Position numbers and translations under genes: made by a program
The notes under the pieces: model-generated
Databases searched by the model: none
What the model saw: the letters and a program-made list of their open reading frames with translations, nothing else
What the model was told of the DNA's origin: nothing
Part shown: piece after piece, positions 7,008-16,403 of the stretch
Numbering within the stretch: position 1 is the first letter of the stretch
Layout: every line of letters begins with the position of its first letter
DNA from: Paenibacillus graminis
GTDB lineage: Bacteria > Bacillota > Bacilli > Paenibacillales > Paenibacillaceae
Assembly (NCBI RefSeq): GCF_000758705.1
Contig: NZ_CP009287.1
Coordinates: 2,976,001 to 3,040,000 of the forward strand
DNA: 64,000 bases
Reading direction: 5' to 3'

Positions 7008-8678
7008 CTACACGCGCGGAAACCACAAATGCCGCAGATCCACCCAGCCCTGGCTGTTGAAGGTTACACCGCGCACGGAAGGCAGATAAGCGGTCTGGAC
7101 CGGCTTTTCGTACAGAATATGCAGCTGATGATCCTGCGTCAGCTTATCCTCAATCTGCTTGAAGCCTTCGGCTCTCGCTCCGGGATCGGGCTCCCGCGAG
7201 ATGAGGTTCAGCGTACCTTCAATGTCAGCCCGGATGCCGGGCTCCACATGCTGTGCCAGCGTCTGATACAGATCGAACAGCCGCAGCTCCTCGTCCTGAT
7301 CCCGGAGCAGGGAGAAGACGATGAGGTCGGATTGCAGCCGCACCGGGCCTTTGAATTCCTCCGGTGAGACGGATAGAACGCTGCAGGCATAGCCGTGCTG
7401 CACCAGCCGCGAGGCAATATGCTCGGCATCCCCCAGATATTGTGGAATAGTAGCGATCTGAAGGGGAATCGGCTGCATCTCTGGAGTACCGGGAGCAGAA
7501 GGCGATGCCGCTTCATTCAGACAGGACAGAAGGTCTGCGCGGAGCAGCGGATCGCTCAACGGTCCGTTTTTTTTCGTGTTGCAGGTGACAAACTTGCGCA
7601 CATAGGACTCGGAATGAATCCGGCTCCAGGAGGAGGCATCCGCAGACGTCGGATTCGGGATGACATGAAAGGCAGAAACCGTATCCGGCTGCGCCTGCTC
7701 TATGCCGAAAGGAACATGTAGAATTTCCACACGGTCCAAGTGGGCCCGTCCCTGAAAGTAATAAGGGAAAACCTCAAGCACGCATAGCTCCTCGCTCATC
7801 TCCACCAGCTTGAAGGGTCCGGTGCCGGCCGGCCTCCGGCCAAAGGCACTCTCCGGCCCCGATTCCATATCACGCGGAACAATTGCCGCCCGGCTGGTGC
7901 ACAGGAACGGAAGAAACAGCTCATTCGGCTTCCGCAGAACGATGCGCACCGTGGTTGAATTCAAGGCTTCCACCCCGGTGATTTCCTTGAAAATGGAACT
8001 GTACAGCGTCCGCTGCGAGGTCTGCATCAGCCGCTGCAGTGAATAGACTACATCCTCGGCGGACAGCACTTTTCCGTGGTGGAACAGAACCTCCTTGCGC
8101 AGATGAAACGTCCATTCGGTGCGGCTGCTATCCACATCCCAGGCGTGGGCCAGGCCGGGAACAAGGCCCCGTTCGCTGCTTCGCCCTACCAGCCCGTCAA
8201 AAACATGGCTGGAAACAAAGGATTCAGCCAGCAGATTCATATACAGCGGGTCAAAGGTATGCAGCTTCTGGTTAACCGGAAGCCGCAGCGTATCAATCTG
8301 CTTGTTGCTGCGGATTTCGGAATGATGCCCGAAATAGGCCAGCAGCCACCCCTGCAGCGTATTCTGAAGAGAGGAGGAGCGGGCATGTCCCCGAATGCCC
8401 TCGATGGCGCTGCCGATGTCCTTGCCGCTGATTGCCTGCTTCATGGACTCCAGGGCGATCTCCTCGGCATCCGCGAGGAACGTCAGCTTCGAGCGTTTGC
8501 CCCGGCCCCGGCTGGGGGTCCAGGCGATCCAGGCCAGTCCGGCCATTTTATTGATAATATGCAGGGCATTGCGGTGGGTGCAGCCCAGGGTGTACGCCAG
8601 CTCATCTAGAGTAACCTGGATTTCCGCCGGCCCTCCATGATGGGAGTGGAGCTTCAAAAATTGGCTGTGCAGCTTCAT
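7008..8678 (-). CDS. SgrR-family transcriptional regulator with solute-binding domain
   Basis: 556-aa cytoplasmic regulator. ATG at 8678 follows AAGGAGAG. Residues ~1-100 form a winged-helix DNA-binding domain (VTLDELAYTLGCTHRNALHIINKM, then a wing region rich in R/K). Residues ~130-556 are an extracellular solute-binding family 5 (oligopeptide-binding-like) domain with no signal peptide, recognisable from LAESFVSSHVFDGLV, GLAHAWDVDSSRTEWTFHLR, VLSAEDVVYSLQRL and GTGPFKLVEMSE. This is the SgrR architecture, in which a small sugar or peptide is thought to be sensed through the binding-protein-like domain. It is divergently arranged with the DUF4173 gene, whose expression it could control; no transporter is adjacent. 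Confidence 0.88.
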   Translation of the reverse strand: MKLHSQFLKLHSHHGGPAEIQVTLDELAYTLGCTHRNALHIINKMAGLAWIAWTPSRGRGKRSKLTFLADAEEIALESMKQAISGKDIGSAIEGIRGHARSSSLQNTLQGWLLAYFGHHSEIRSNKQIDTLRLPVNQKLHTFDPLYMNLLAESFVSSHVFDGLVGRSSERGLVPGLAHAWDVDSSRTEWTFHLRKEVLFHHGKVLSAEDVVYSLQRLMQTSQRTLYSSIFKEITGVEALNSTTVRIVLRKPNELFLPFLCTSRAAIVPRDMESGPESAFGRRPAGTGPFKLVEMSEELCVLEVFPYYFQGRAHLDRVEILHVPFGIEQAQPDTVSAFHVIPNPTSADASSWSRIHSESYVRKFVTCNTKKNGPLSDPLLRADLLSCLNEAASPSAPGTPEMQPIPLQIATIPQYLGDAEHIASRLVQHGYACSVLSVSPEEFKGPVRLQSDLIVFSLLRDQDEELRLFDLYQTLAQHVEPGIRADIEGTLNLISREPDPGARAEGFKQIEDKLTQDHQLHILYEKPVQTAYLPSVRGVTFNSQGWVDLRHLWFPRV

Positions 8679-8792
8679 GCGTCCGGCTCTCCTTCATTAA
8701 AATAGGAAACAAACCCTTTTTTCTTTCTCTTTTTCTTCTTATTTTATCAGCTAGAATCAGGATAAGAAAGTAAGAAGATGGAGGTATTTACC

Positions 8793-10328
8793 ATGGAAGA
8801 TCAAACGGTACCGAAACCGGAGCGGGCTCTTCAGGCCCTGGGGGCGGCTTTTCTGCTCGCAGTCTTGAACCAGTATTTGTTTTACGGTAAAATGCCGGGA
8901 GTTTCCTATCCGCTTTTTGTATGTTTGTTTTATGTGTTTGTGCTCCACTTTGCCAAAGACAAGCTGCGCAAGCCTGCTGTTGTCAGCTATATCTGGCTGG
9001 GGGCGATTGTGCTGCTCTCCTTGACTTATGCGCTGTTCGCGAACTGGTTTTTCTTTGGGCTGAACCTGCTGGTCATTCCGGCGCTGATTCTATTACATAT
9101 GACCTACATGCTTAGCTATAAGCTGCCGTCCTTGCGCGGTCCCCTGTTGATCGGGGCGGCGGCGGAGCATTTTTTTGCCCAGAGCCTGCGGCACTGGGGG
9201 ACAGCTCCACGGATCATCCGCAGAATTTTCGGCGGGGCGAAGCTGCAGGACGAAAGGAAGCAAGTGGTGGTCAAAGTGCTGATCGGGCTGGGAATCTCTT
9301 TGCCGCTGCTGCTGATTGTAACATCACTGCTCTCCTCGGCGGACGGTGTGTTCCATGAACTGCTGGCGGGGATTCCGCAGCTGCTGGAACGGCTCTCCTT
9401 TGGTGAAGGGTTTGCGCGTCTGCTGTGGGTTCTCCTGCTGGGGACAGGTATGTTTGGCCTTCTCTGGGGCTTTGTCGATCACAAGGTGTATGTGTGGAAC
9501 CCGAAGCCGGAGCTGAACATGGAGGAGGGATCTTCGGCAGCATCGCTCAATGAGCTGCTTCCCGGACCTTTGACGCTGAAAGTAGACCCGGTGATCCTCA
9601 CAACCATTCTGACCGTCATCAATACGGTATACGTGCTGTTCGTAAGCTTGCAATTCTCTTACCTTTTCGGTGCCTGGGGTGGTATTCTGCCGGAGGGCAG
9701 CACCTATGCCGATTATGCGCGCAGCGGGTTCTTTGAGCTGATTCTGGTGACTTCGATCAATTTCGTTCTGCTGCTGCTGTCCCTGCATTCGACTGGCCCG
9801 GCCGCAGCCCGGCTGCGCAGAATCGTAAATATCCTGCTCTACATCCTGGTGCTCTGTTCTGTGATTATGCTCTATTCCGCCTATTCCCGGCTGGCCCTGT
9901 ATGAGGAGGCTTACGGCTATACGTATATCCGGTTTCTGGTGCATGCGTTTATGATTTTTCTCGGACTGCTGCTGGTGCTGGCGGCGGTGCGGATCAGCCG
10001 GGTACAGTTTCCGCTTGCTCCGTGCTGTCTGGCTCTGGGGCTGTTTTCCTACGTGTTGATAAACTATATTGGCATGGATCACATTATCGCAAAACAAAAT
10101 ATCCAGCGCTATGAGACAAGCGGCATTCTCGACAGCAGTTATTTATCCAGGCTGTCACCGGACGTTACGCCGCTGCTGATCGGCTTCAGCAAGCAGGAAA
10201 ACGGCAAGCTGGATGCGGTCCTGCGCGAAAAATGGGAAAACCGGACGCAGGCCGCGCGGACATGGCCATCTTTCAATGTGGCTAAGGCCCGTGCGGAGCG
10301 GGCGCTGGAGCATTATTTTGCCGAATAA
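8793..10328 (+). CDS. DUF4173-type polytopic membrane protein
   Basis: Membrane protein of 511 aa with about ten or more hydrophobic segments (for example LGAAFLLAVLNQYLFY, LFVCLFYVFVLHFA, FLVHAFMIFLGLLLVLAAVRI). Two in-frame ATGs exist; the one at 8793 is preferred because GGAGG lies eight bases before it, while the ATG at 8778 has a poor site. The conserved ...YSRLALYEEAYGYTYIRFLVHAF motif (split here as YSRLALYEEAYG and YTYIRF) near residue 380 is characteristic of DUF4173. Function is unknown. The neighbour downstream is a Crp/Fnr-type regulator only ~120 bp away. Confidence 0.82.
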   Translation: MEDQTVPKPERALQALGAAFLLAVLNQYLFYGKMPGVSYPLFVCLFYVFVLHFAKDKLRKPAVVSYIWLGAIVLLSLTYALFANWFFFGLNLLVIPALILLHMTYMLSYKLPSLRGPLLIGAAAEHFFAQSLRHWGTAPRIIRRIFGGAKLQDERKQVVVKVLIGLGISLPLLLIVTSLLSSADGVFHELLAGIPQLLERLSFGEGFARLLWVLLLGTGMFGLLWGFVDHKVYVWNPKPELNMEEGSSAASLNELLPGPLTLKVDPVILTTILTVINTVYVLFVSLQFSYLFGAWGGILPEGSTYADYARSGFFELILVTSINFVLLLLSLHSTGPAAARLRRIVNILLYILVLCSVIMLYSAYSRLALYEEAYGYTYIRFLVHAFMIFLGLLLVLAAVRISRVQFPLAPCCLALGLFSYVLINYIGMDHIIAKQNIQRYETSGILDSSYLSRLSPDVTPLLIGFSKQENGKLDAVLREKWENRTQAARTWPSFNVAKARAERALEHYFAE

Positions 10329-10449
10329 AAACCTTCAACTGTGGCGGATTTGGAACGGGAGGACTGACCGATTGCAGGGGAGTTGGCTGCGCCGTGCATA
10401 CTGTGTTACATTTAGTTCATTCGTGACCAAAGGTGGGAGGGAGCTGCCT

Positions 10450-11145
10450 GTGCAGTGGATTGCAGACCGGGAAAAGGTAAGTGCTTTGGCCGGGGAAAAG
10501 GGTCTGAAGGAGATCTTCAGCAGCGGGGCAATTGCCGGAATGGAGCTGCGGCGCTACAGTGACGGAGAGGCCATCTGCTCGGTGGGTGACCGGCTGGAGC
10601 ATATGTTTTTACTGGTAGAGGGCCGGCTTAAGATTCATACGCTGCTGCCTAACGGAAAATCGCTGCTGGTCCGTTTTGCCCGGCCGATGTCGGTGATTGG
10701 AGATGTGGAGCTGCTGCGCCAATATTCGGTCAAAAATGAAGTGGTCTCGGTGGGGGAGAGCCTGCTGCTGGCTGCCGGAAGAGAGCTGGTGCTGAGGGAA
10801 TTTGAGCAAAATACGGCGCTGCTGCGTTTTCTGGTCGGTGAGCTGAGCCACAAAATGTATACGCTGGGCCAGACTACGGCCCTTAATTTGCTCTATCCGC
10901 TGGAAAACCGCTTTGCCAGCTATCTGTTATCGCTGTTTGCCGACAGCGGCGGCCAGCGCGTGGAAGAAATCCGCACGTCTACACTCACCGAGACGGCAGA
11001 TATGCTTGGGACCAGCTACCGGCATCTCAACCGGATCGTGCGCCGTTTTGTGGAGGAAGGCATCATTGAACGCAGGAAGGGAAGCCTGAGCGTGCTGGAC
11101 CGGGACAAGCTGGCTCAATTGGCGAACGGCAATCTGTATGAATAG
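10450..11145 (+). CDS. Crp/Fnr-family transcriptional regulator, YeiL-like
   Basis: 231-aa regulator with an N-terminal cyclic-nucleotide-binding-like barrel (RRYSDGEAICSVGD, FLLVEGRLKIHTLLPNGKSLLVRFARPMSVIGDVELL) and a C-terminal helix-turn-helix (TLTETADMLGTSYRHLNRIVRRFVEEG). The start chosen is GTG 10450, six bases after GGGAGGGAG; a longer frame extends upstream into unrelated sequence. The arrangement ELSHKMY...LENRFASYLL and TSYRHLNR resembles E. coli YeiL. No cysteine cluster for an Fe-S centre is visible, so direct oxygen sensing is unlikely. Its targets are unknown. Confidence 0.88.
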   Translation: MQWIADREKVSALAGEKGLKEIFSSGAIAGMELRRYSDGEAICSVGDRLEHMFLLVEGRLKIHTLLPNGKSLLVRFARPMSVIGDVELLRQYSVKNEVVSVGESLLLAAGRELVLREFEQNTALLRFLVGELSHKMYTLGQTTALNLLYPLENRFASYLLSLFADSGGQRVEEIRTSTLTETADMLGTSYRHLNRIVRRFVEEGIIERRKGSLSVLDRDKLAQLANGNLYE

Positions 11146-11188
11146 TCAAAACCGCCAGCTTTGGCATATTTGAAAGGAGAGAATAAGC

Positions 11189-11764
11189 ATGTCAACCAGT
11201 TCAAACCACCATTTTAATTTGTCTCCGGAACAACGTGAGGGTCTGCTTGAAACTTTGAAAGCCCGTTTTGAGAAAAACATGAACCGCCATCAAGGCCTTG
11301 ATTGGGCTAATGTACAAGCAAAGCTTGAAGCTCAGCCGGAAAAGCTATGGTCGCTTTATGAAATGGAAAGGACTGGCGGTGAACCGGATGTTGTTGGCCA
11401 TGACCATGAGACGGACGGATATATTTTTTACGATTGTTCAGCGGAAAGTCCGAAAGGCCGCAGAAGTATTTGCTACGACCGTGAAGCGCTGGAGTCGCGC
11501 AAAGAACATAAGCCGCAAAATAACGCGATAGAAATGGCGGCTGCCATGGGCATTGAGCTTTTAACAGAAGCGCAATACCGGGAGATGCAGAAGCTTGGAA
11601 AATTCGATTTGAAGACGTCCAGCTGGGTGGAAACACCCGAGAGCATTAGAAAACTCGGCGGAGCCGTGTTTTGCGATCGCCGTTATGACACGGTCTTTAT
11701 GTACCACAATGGAGCAGAATCCTATTATGGTGCCAGAGGGTTCCGCGGCTCTCTAAGGGTCTAG
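11189..11764 (+). CDS. DUF4256 family protein
   Basis: 191-aa soluble protein of unknown function; ATG 11189 follows GAAAGGAGAG. Family-type landmarks are LLETLKARFEKNMNRHQGLDW near the N terminus (seen as LKARFEKNMNRH and GLDWANV), MERTGGEPDVVG, the YIFYDCSAESPKGRRS block and a C-terminal FMYHNGAESYYGARGFRG. No signal peptide or membrane segment. It is transcribed in line with the preceding regulator and ends at a terminator. Confidence 0.88.
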   Translation: MSTSSNHHFNLSPEQREGLLETLKARFEKNMNRHQGLDWANVQAKLEAQPEKLWSLYEMERTGGEPDVVGHDHETDGYIFYDCSAESPKGRRSICYDREALESRKEHKPQNNAIEMAAAMGIELLTEAQYREMQKLGKFDLKTSSWVETPESIRKLGGAVFCDRRYDTVFMYHNGAESYYGARGFRGSLRV

Positions 11765-11776
11765 AATATCTGGCGA

Positions 11777-11812
11777 GCCCGACCGGCGCTTTCCCGCCGG
11801 AAGGGCCTTTTT
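11777..11812 (+). terminator. Intrinsic terminator after the DUF4256 gene
   Basis: GCCC-GA-CCGGCG, a six-base loop, then CGCCGG-AA-GGGC followed by CTTTTTC form a two-part stem just after the stop codon. Confidence 0.8.
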
Positions 11813-12111
11813 CTTGCTGAGGCTTCTGCCGCTGCTCCAGGCAAAAGTGCTGCGAAAGAAATCGAAAATCGTAACAATGCACATACTATTCATAGAATTG
11901 GTCCTCGATCAAAATCTAGCGATAACTTATATTATTACCATAATTAGTTAGTTTGTTCATAGGAAAGCATCCGGGTTCGGTCCAGGCATCTTGCGATTGC
12001 GGTTTGTTGTTCTGCAGGTTTCGCAAGGGGGATCGTTCTTTTTTGCATTTTATGGACCGGGATAATGGGCAGCTGGCTGGTTAGCAGACTATAAATCGTA
12101 GGGGAGGGGGC

Positions 12112-12177
12112 ATGAAAATTAAAGAGGTAAACGCAGCAAAACAGAAAAATATGAAAGCGCATACTTTTACGGAATAA
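12112..12177 (+). CDS. Possible 21-residue leader peptide upstream of the glucanase
   Basis: A tiny frame, ATG to TAA, with a very strong AGGGGAGGGGG site ending two bases before the ATG. The peptide is lysine-rich (MKIKEVNAAKQKNMKAHTF...). It ends 23 bp before the ATG of the glucanase gene, so it could be a translated leader, or the purine stretch may be fortuitous. The remaining 11813-12111 region shows no other gene. Confidence 0.3.
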   Translation: MKIKEVNAAKQKNMKAHTFTE

Positions 12178-12200
12178 ACAATTATGGGAGGTGGGTGTCC

Positions 12201-15200
12201 ATGTTAACAGGTAATAAAGCATCTGCCAGAAAAAGCCTGCTCGTGTACTGCCTGACTGCTGTTCTGTTCTTAGGCCAGCTGGCGCTGTTTCCGGCGGTCA
12301 GTTCGGCGGCGGGAAATCTGGCGGCAGGCAAGACGATGACAGCAAGCTCCGTTGGAGATGTATATGCTGCGTCCAATGCCGGAGATGGCAATCAAGCGAC
12401 GTATTGGGAGAGCGCCAGCAATGCTTTTCCGGGGTGGCTCAAAGTGGATCTCGGGGCAAACAGCAGCGTCAATCAAGTGGTGCTGAAGCTTCCGGCATCC
12501 TGGGAGGCAAGAACCCAAACGCTTTCGGTTCAGGGCAGTACGAACGACTCCTCTTACAGTGATCTTGCGGCTTCAGCCGCCTACACATTTAATCCCTCCA
12601 GCGGTTCCAATACGGTAACCATCCATTTCACGGCTGTCACCGCCCGGTACATCAAATTGAATTTCACAGCGAATACAGGCTGGCCTGCCGCGCAGGTGTC
12701 TGAGCTCGAGGTTTACGGTACGCCAGCATCCCCAAACGGAACTTATGAAGCAGAAGCAGCCTCTTTATCCGGCGGAGCCAAAATCAACACGGACCACAGC
12801 GGCTATTCCGGTTCGGCTTTTGTTGACGGGTATCTCACACAGGGAGCATCCACAACCTTTACGGTTACCGCCTCTTCAGCAGGCAGCTACGATGCCGCGC
12901 TGAGATACGCCAATGCCTCGGGCAGCACCAGAACACTAAGTGTCTACGTCAACGGCACGAAGGTCAAGCAGACCCCGCTCGCCAATCTGGCCAACTGGGA
13001 TACCTGGTCAACCCAAGTGGAAGCACTCAGCTTACTATCCGGCACCAATACGATTGCTTACAAATATGATTCTACCGATTCCGGCAACGTAAATCTGGAT
13101 AATCTGCTCCTTGCTCCGGGAGTCACGCCAACACCTACAACGGCTCCTACTGCAGCGCCAACAGCAACGCCAACGGCGACACCGGCAGCAACACCTACTG
13201 GAGTGCCAACGGCAACACCGACAGCAACACCTACTGTAGTGCCAACGGCAACACCGACAGTTGCTCCAAGCACTGGTCCGGGGTCTAACCTGGCGATTGG
13301 CAATAGCATCAACGCATCGTCCTCCATCTACACATTCGTGCCAACGAATGCCAATGACGGCGATGTCACCACATACTGGGAAGGCGCGGGCGGGAGTTAT
13401 CCTAATACGCTCAGCGTCAATCTTGGCGCCAATGCCAGCGTGACCGCCGTTGTCGTGAAGCTGAACCCGGCATCTATCTGGTCCACCCGCACCCAAACGA
13501 TTGAGGTGCTTGGACATAATCAGGCCACCTCAGCATTCACAAGTCTGGTTCCGGCAGCAGTGTATACCTTTAATCCGGCCAGCGGCAACACCGTGACCAT
13601 TCCGGTCACTGCCACCCTGAGTGAGCTTCAGCTGAAAATCACCGCCAATTCCGGTTCAGGCGCCGGACAGGTAGCTGAATTCCAGATTATTGGCACACCG
13701 GCGGCCAATCCGGATTTGACGGTAACATCGATGTCGTGGTCGCCGTCTGCTCCGGTGGAGACGGATGCCGTTACATTAACCGCCGCTGTCAAAAATACTG
13801 GAACTGCCGTCTCCGCCGCGACGAATGTCAGCTTCTACCTGGGCACAATCCTGGTGGGAACAGTGCCTGTCGGCGTGTTGTCCGCAGGAGCCTCAAGCAA
13901 TGTGTCCCTTAACATCGGGGCCAAGGATGCGGCCGCATATGCACTTAGCGCCAAGGTCGATGAGAGCAACGGGGTCATTGAGCTGAATGAGGGGAACAAC
14001 AGCTATACGAATCCTTCGCCGCTTACGGTAAACCCGGTATCCAGCTCGGATCTGATCGCTTCTCCGGTAAGCTGGACGCCGGGCAACCCGGCCGGCGGCA
14101 ATACCGTAACCTTCTCGATAGCGGTCAAAAACCAGGGAACCGCAGCATCAGCAGGCGGAGCACATAATCTTACGCTGACTGTGACGGATGCCGCCACCAA
14201 TACGGTGGTCAAAACGCTGACCGGCTCCTACAACGGCAGCATAGCCAGCGGTGCCACAACGGCTCCGGTTACCCTGGGCACCTGGACTGCAGCGAACGGC
14301 AAATATACAGTGAGGAGTGAAATCGCCGCGGATGCCAATGAGCTTGCGGTAAAACGGGCCAACAACATCCAAACCCAGCCGCTGTATATCGGCCGCGGGG
14401 CCAATATGCCCTACGACATGTATGAGGCAGAGGACGGAGTGGTTGGCGGCGGAGCCGTCAAGCTTGCGCCGAACCGCAATATCGGTGATCTGGCCGGTGA
14501 AGCCTCGGGCAGAAGAGCGGTTACGCTGAATTCAACCGGCAGCTATGTGGAATTCACCACTAAGGCGAATACGAACACGCTTGTTGCCCGTTTTTCCATT
14601 CCCGATTCGGCCAGCGGCGATGGCACCAATGCCACACTGAACGTGTATGTGGATGGAGTGTTCACCAAAGCCATCAGCTTGACCTCTAAATACGCCTGGC
14701 TGTATGGGCCAGAGGCCAGTCCGGACAATTCACCCAGCTCCGGCCCGCCGCGCCATATCTATGATGAAGCCAATTTGATGTTCGACAGCACCATTAAGGC
14801 CGGAAGCACGATCCGGCTGCAAAAGGATGCGGCGAACACCTCGCAATATGCGATTGACTTCATCAGCCTGGAGCAGGTGTCCCCAATCGCCAACCCGGAC
14901 CCGGCCAAGTATGCTGTTCCTGCCGGCTTCACCCATCAAGATGTGCAGAATGCGCTGGATAAGGTCCGCATGGACACTACCGGCACACTTGCAGGTGTAT
15001 ATTTGCCTGCCGGAACCTACCAGACCTCAAGCAAATTCCAGGTGTACGGCAAAGCTGTGAAGATCATCGGGGCCGGACCCTGGTATACCCGGTTTGTGGC
15101 TCCAACCAGCCAGGAGAACACGGATGTGGGCTTCCGGGCTGAAGCTTCGGCGAATGGGTCTACATTTGCCAACTTTGCGTATTTCGGCAACTATACCTCG

Positions 15201-16076
15201 CGGATCGACGGTCCCGGTAAGGTATTCGACTTCTCAAATGTTGCGAACATCACCATCGACAACATCTGGACCGAACATCAGGTATGCATGTACTGGGGCG
15301 CCAACACCGACTACATGGTGATCAAAAACTCGCGTATCCGCAACACCTTCGCCGATGGCATCAACATGACCAACGGCAGCACGAACAATCTGGTCTCCAA
15401 CAATGAAGCGCGGGCTACGGGGGATGACAGCTTTGCACTGTTTTCGGCGATTGATTCCGGCGGTTCGGATATGAAGGACAACGTGTATGAGAATCTGACC
15501 TCGATCCTGACCTGGCGCGCAGCCGGGGTTGCAGTCTATGGCGGCTATGGCAACACCTTCCGCAATATTTACATTGCCGACACGCTTTGTTATTCCGGGA
15601 TTACGATCAGTTCGCTGGACTTTGGGTATCCGATGAATGGATTCGGCGCTTCGCCGGCAACGAACCTCCAGAACATCTCGCTTGTCCGGGCAGGCGGACA
15701 TTTCTGGAACGGACAGACCTTCCCGGCCATATGGGTGTTCTCGGCTTCAAAAATATTCCAAGGCATCCGGGTCAGCGATGTGGACATTACAGATCCGACT
15801 TATCATGGCATCATGTTCCAGACCAATTATTTCGCTTCTTCGCCGCAGTTCCCTGTAGCAGATACGATCTTCACGAATATAACCATTTCCGGCGCGCGAA
15901 AGAGCGGTGATGCTTTTGACGCCAAATCGGGTGTCGGCATCTGGGCCAACGAATCGGCAGAGCCCGGCCAAGGTCCGGCAGTAGGTTCGGTAGTCTTCAA
16001 CAATCTGAAGATCACGAACACAGTCACACCGGTAAAAAATACTACATCCACCTTTACGATCACCGTTAATCCGTAG
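12201..16076 (+). CDS. Secreted alpha-1,3-glucanase (mutanase), GH87, multi-modular
   Basis: 1291-aa secreted enzyme. ATG 12201 is preferred (GGAGGTGG seven bases upstream). Order: signal peptide (~1-33, cut after VSSAA); discoidin/F5-8C domain (~36-173); CBM6/35-like domain (~178-305, starts YEAEAASLSGG); Thr/Pro/Ala-rich linker (~306-358); second discoidin domain (~363-498); two CARDB-like beta domains (~504-730); a further carbohydrate-binding domain (~740-890, YEAEDGVVGGG); catalytic right-handed beta-helix (~897-1291). The catalytic region has FADGIN (D1052) and ATGDDSF (D1075, D1076); their spacing of 23 and 24 residues equals that of the three catalytic Asp described for Paenibacillus GH87 enzyme Agl-FH1. 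The modular order is also like Agl-FH1. It hydrolyses alpha-1,3-glucan of fungal walls or bacterial mutan. Confidence 0.93.
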   Translation: MLTGNKASARKSLLVYCLTAVLFLGQLALFPAVSSAAGNLAAGKTMTASSVGDVYAASNAGDGNQATYWESASNAFPGWLKVDLGANSSVNQVVLKLPASWEARTQTLSVQGSTNDSSYSDLAASAAYTFNPSSGSNTVTIHFTAVTARYIKLNFTANTGWPAAQVSELEVYGTPASPNGTYEAEAASLSGGAKINTDHSGYSGSAFVDGYLTQGASTTFTVTASSAGSYDAALRYANASGSTRTLSVYVNGTKVKQTPLANLANWDTWSTQVEALSLLSGTNTIAYKYDSTDSGNVNLDNLLLAPGVTPTPTTAPTAAPTATPTATPAATPTGVPTATPTATPTVVPTATPTVAPSTGPGSNLAIGNSINASSSIYTFVPTNANDGDVTTYWEGAGGSYPNTLSVNLGANASVTAVVVKLNPASIWSTRTQTIEVLGHNQATSAFTSLVPAAVYTFNPASGNTVTIPVTATLSELQLKITANSGSGAGQVAEFQIIGTPAANPDLTVTSMSWSPSAPVETDAVTLTAAVKNTGTAVSAATNVSFYLGTILVGTVPVGVLSAGASSNVSLNIGAKDAAAYALSAKVDESNGVIELNEGNNSYTNPSPLTVNPVSSSDLIASPVSWTPGNPAGGNTVTFSIAVKNQGTAASAGGAHNLTLTVTDAATNTVVKTLTGSYNGSIASGATTAPVTLGTWTAANGKYTVRSEIAADANELAVKRANNIQTQPLYIGRGANMPYDMYEAEDGVVGGGAVKLAPNRNIGDLAGEASGRRAVTLNSTGSYVEFTTKANTNTLVARFSIPDSASGDGTNATLNVYVDGVFTKAISLTSKYAWLYGPEASPDNSPSSGPPRHIYDEANLMFDSTIKAGSTIRLQKDAANTSQYAIDFISLEQVSPIANPDPAKYAVPAGFTHQDVQNALDKVRMDTTGTLAGVYLPAGTYQTSSKFQVYGKAVKIIGAGPWYTRFVAPTSQENTDVGFRAEASANGSTFANFAYFGNYTSRIDGPGKVFDFSNVANITIDNIWTEHQVCMYWGANTDYMVIKNSRIRNTFADGINMTNGSTNNLVSNNEARATGDDSFALFSAIDSGGSDMKDNVYENLTSILTWRAAGVAVYGGYGNTFRNIYIADTLCYSGITISSLDFGYPMNGFGASPATNLQNISLVRAGGHFWNGQTFPAIWVFSASKIFQGIRVSDVDITDPTYHGIMFQTNYFASSPQFPVADTIFTNITISGARKSGDAFDAKSGVGIWANESAEPGQGPAVGSVVFNNLKITNTVTPVKNTTSTFTITVNP

Positions 16077-16152
16077 TCCCCTGTTAGCTAATAAGGACTG
16101 AACCGGCGGAGTGACTTGTCAGCTCCGATGAATAATTACCGGTTTGAAGCGA

Positions 16153-16186
16153 AACCGTCTCTTCCTTGAAGAGGCGGTTGTTTTTG
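16153..16186 (+). terminator. Intrinsic terminator after the GH87 gene
   Basis: AACCGTCTCTTC and GAAGAGGCGGTT pair with one G-T and a three-base loop, followed by GTTTTTG. The rest of 16077-16403 holds only the upstream region of the cysteine synthase gene; a partial match to the array 2 core (TACCTTTGAAT, ~16211) is probably chance. Confidence 0.85.
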
Positions 16187-16403
16187 CTGTTTGCTTGGGC
16201 AGCTATGCAAGTACCTTTGAATGTGACTCAGTCGAGCTTGCAGTACAAATCAGATGTACGCCGTAATACGTATATATTTCTCACATTATCTGGAGCATAA
16301 AAATACTGTTCCTTCTACGCTCTGTTCCAGATGATCGACAAGAGCTGCCCGGCAGCGCTACAATGGGGGGATAGACAGCAGAAGAAATGAGGAGGCTCAT
16401 TCC

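Noticed and set aside
10213..10449. N-terminal extension of the Crp/Fnr regulator
   Set aside because: The extension overlaps the DUF4173 gene in another frame and has no family similarity; GTG 10450 has a strong ribosome binding site.
12150..12164. cre-like sequence near the GH87 start (TGAAAGCGCATACT)
   Set aside because: It misses several conserved positions of the cre consensus, including the second-half T, and was not counted.
16211..16222. Isolated array-2-like core (TACCTTTGAAT) after the GH87 gene
   Set aside because: Only half of the hairpin is present and no second unit follows; chance match is likely.
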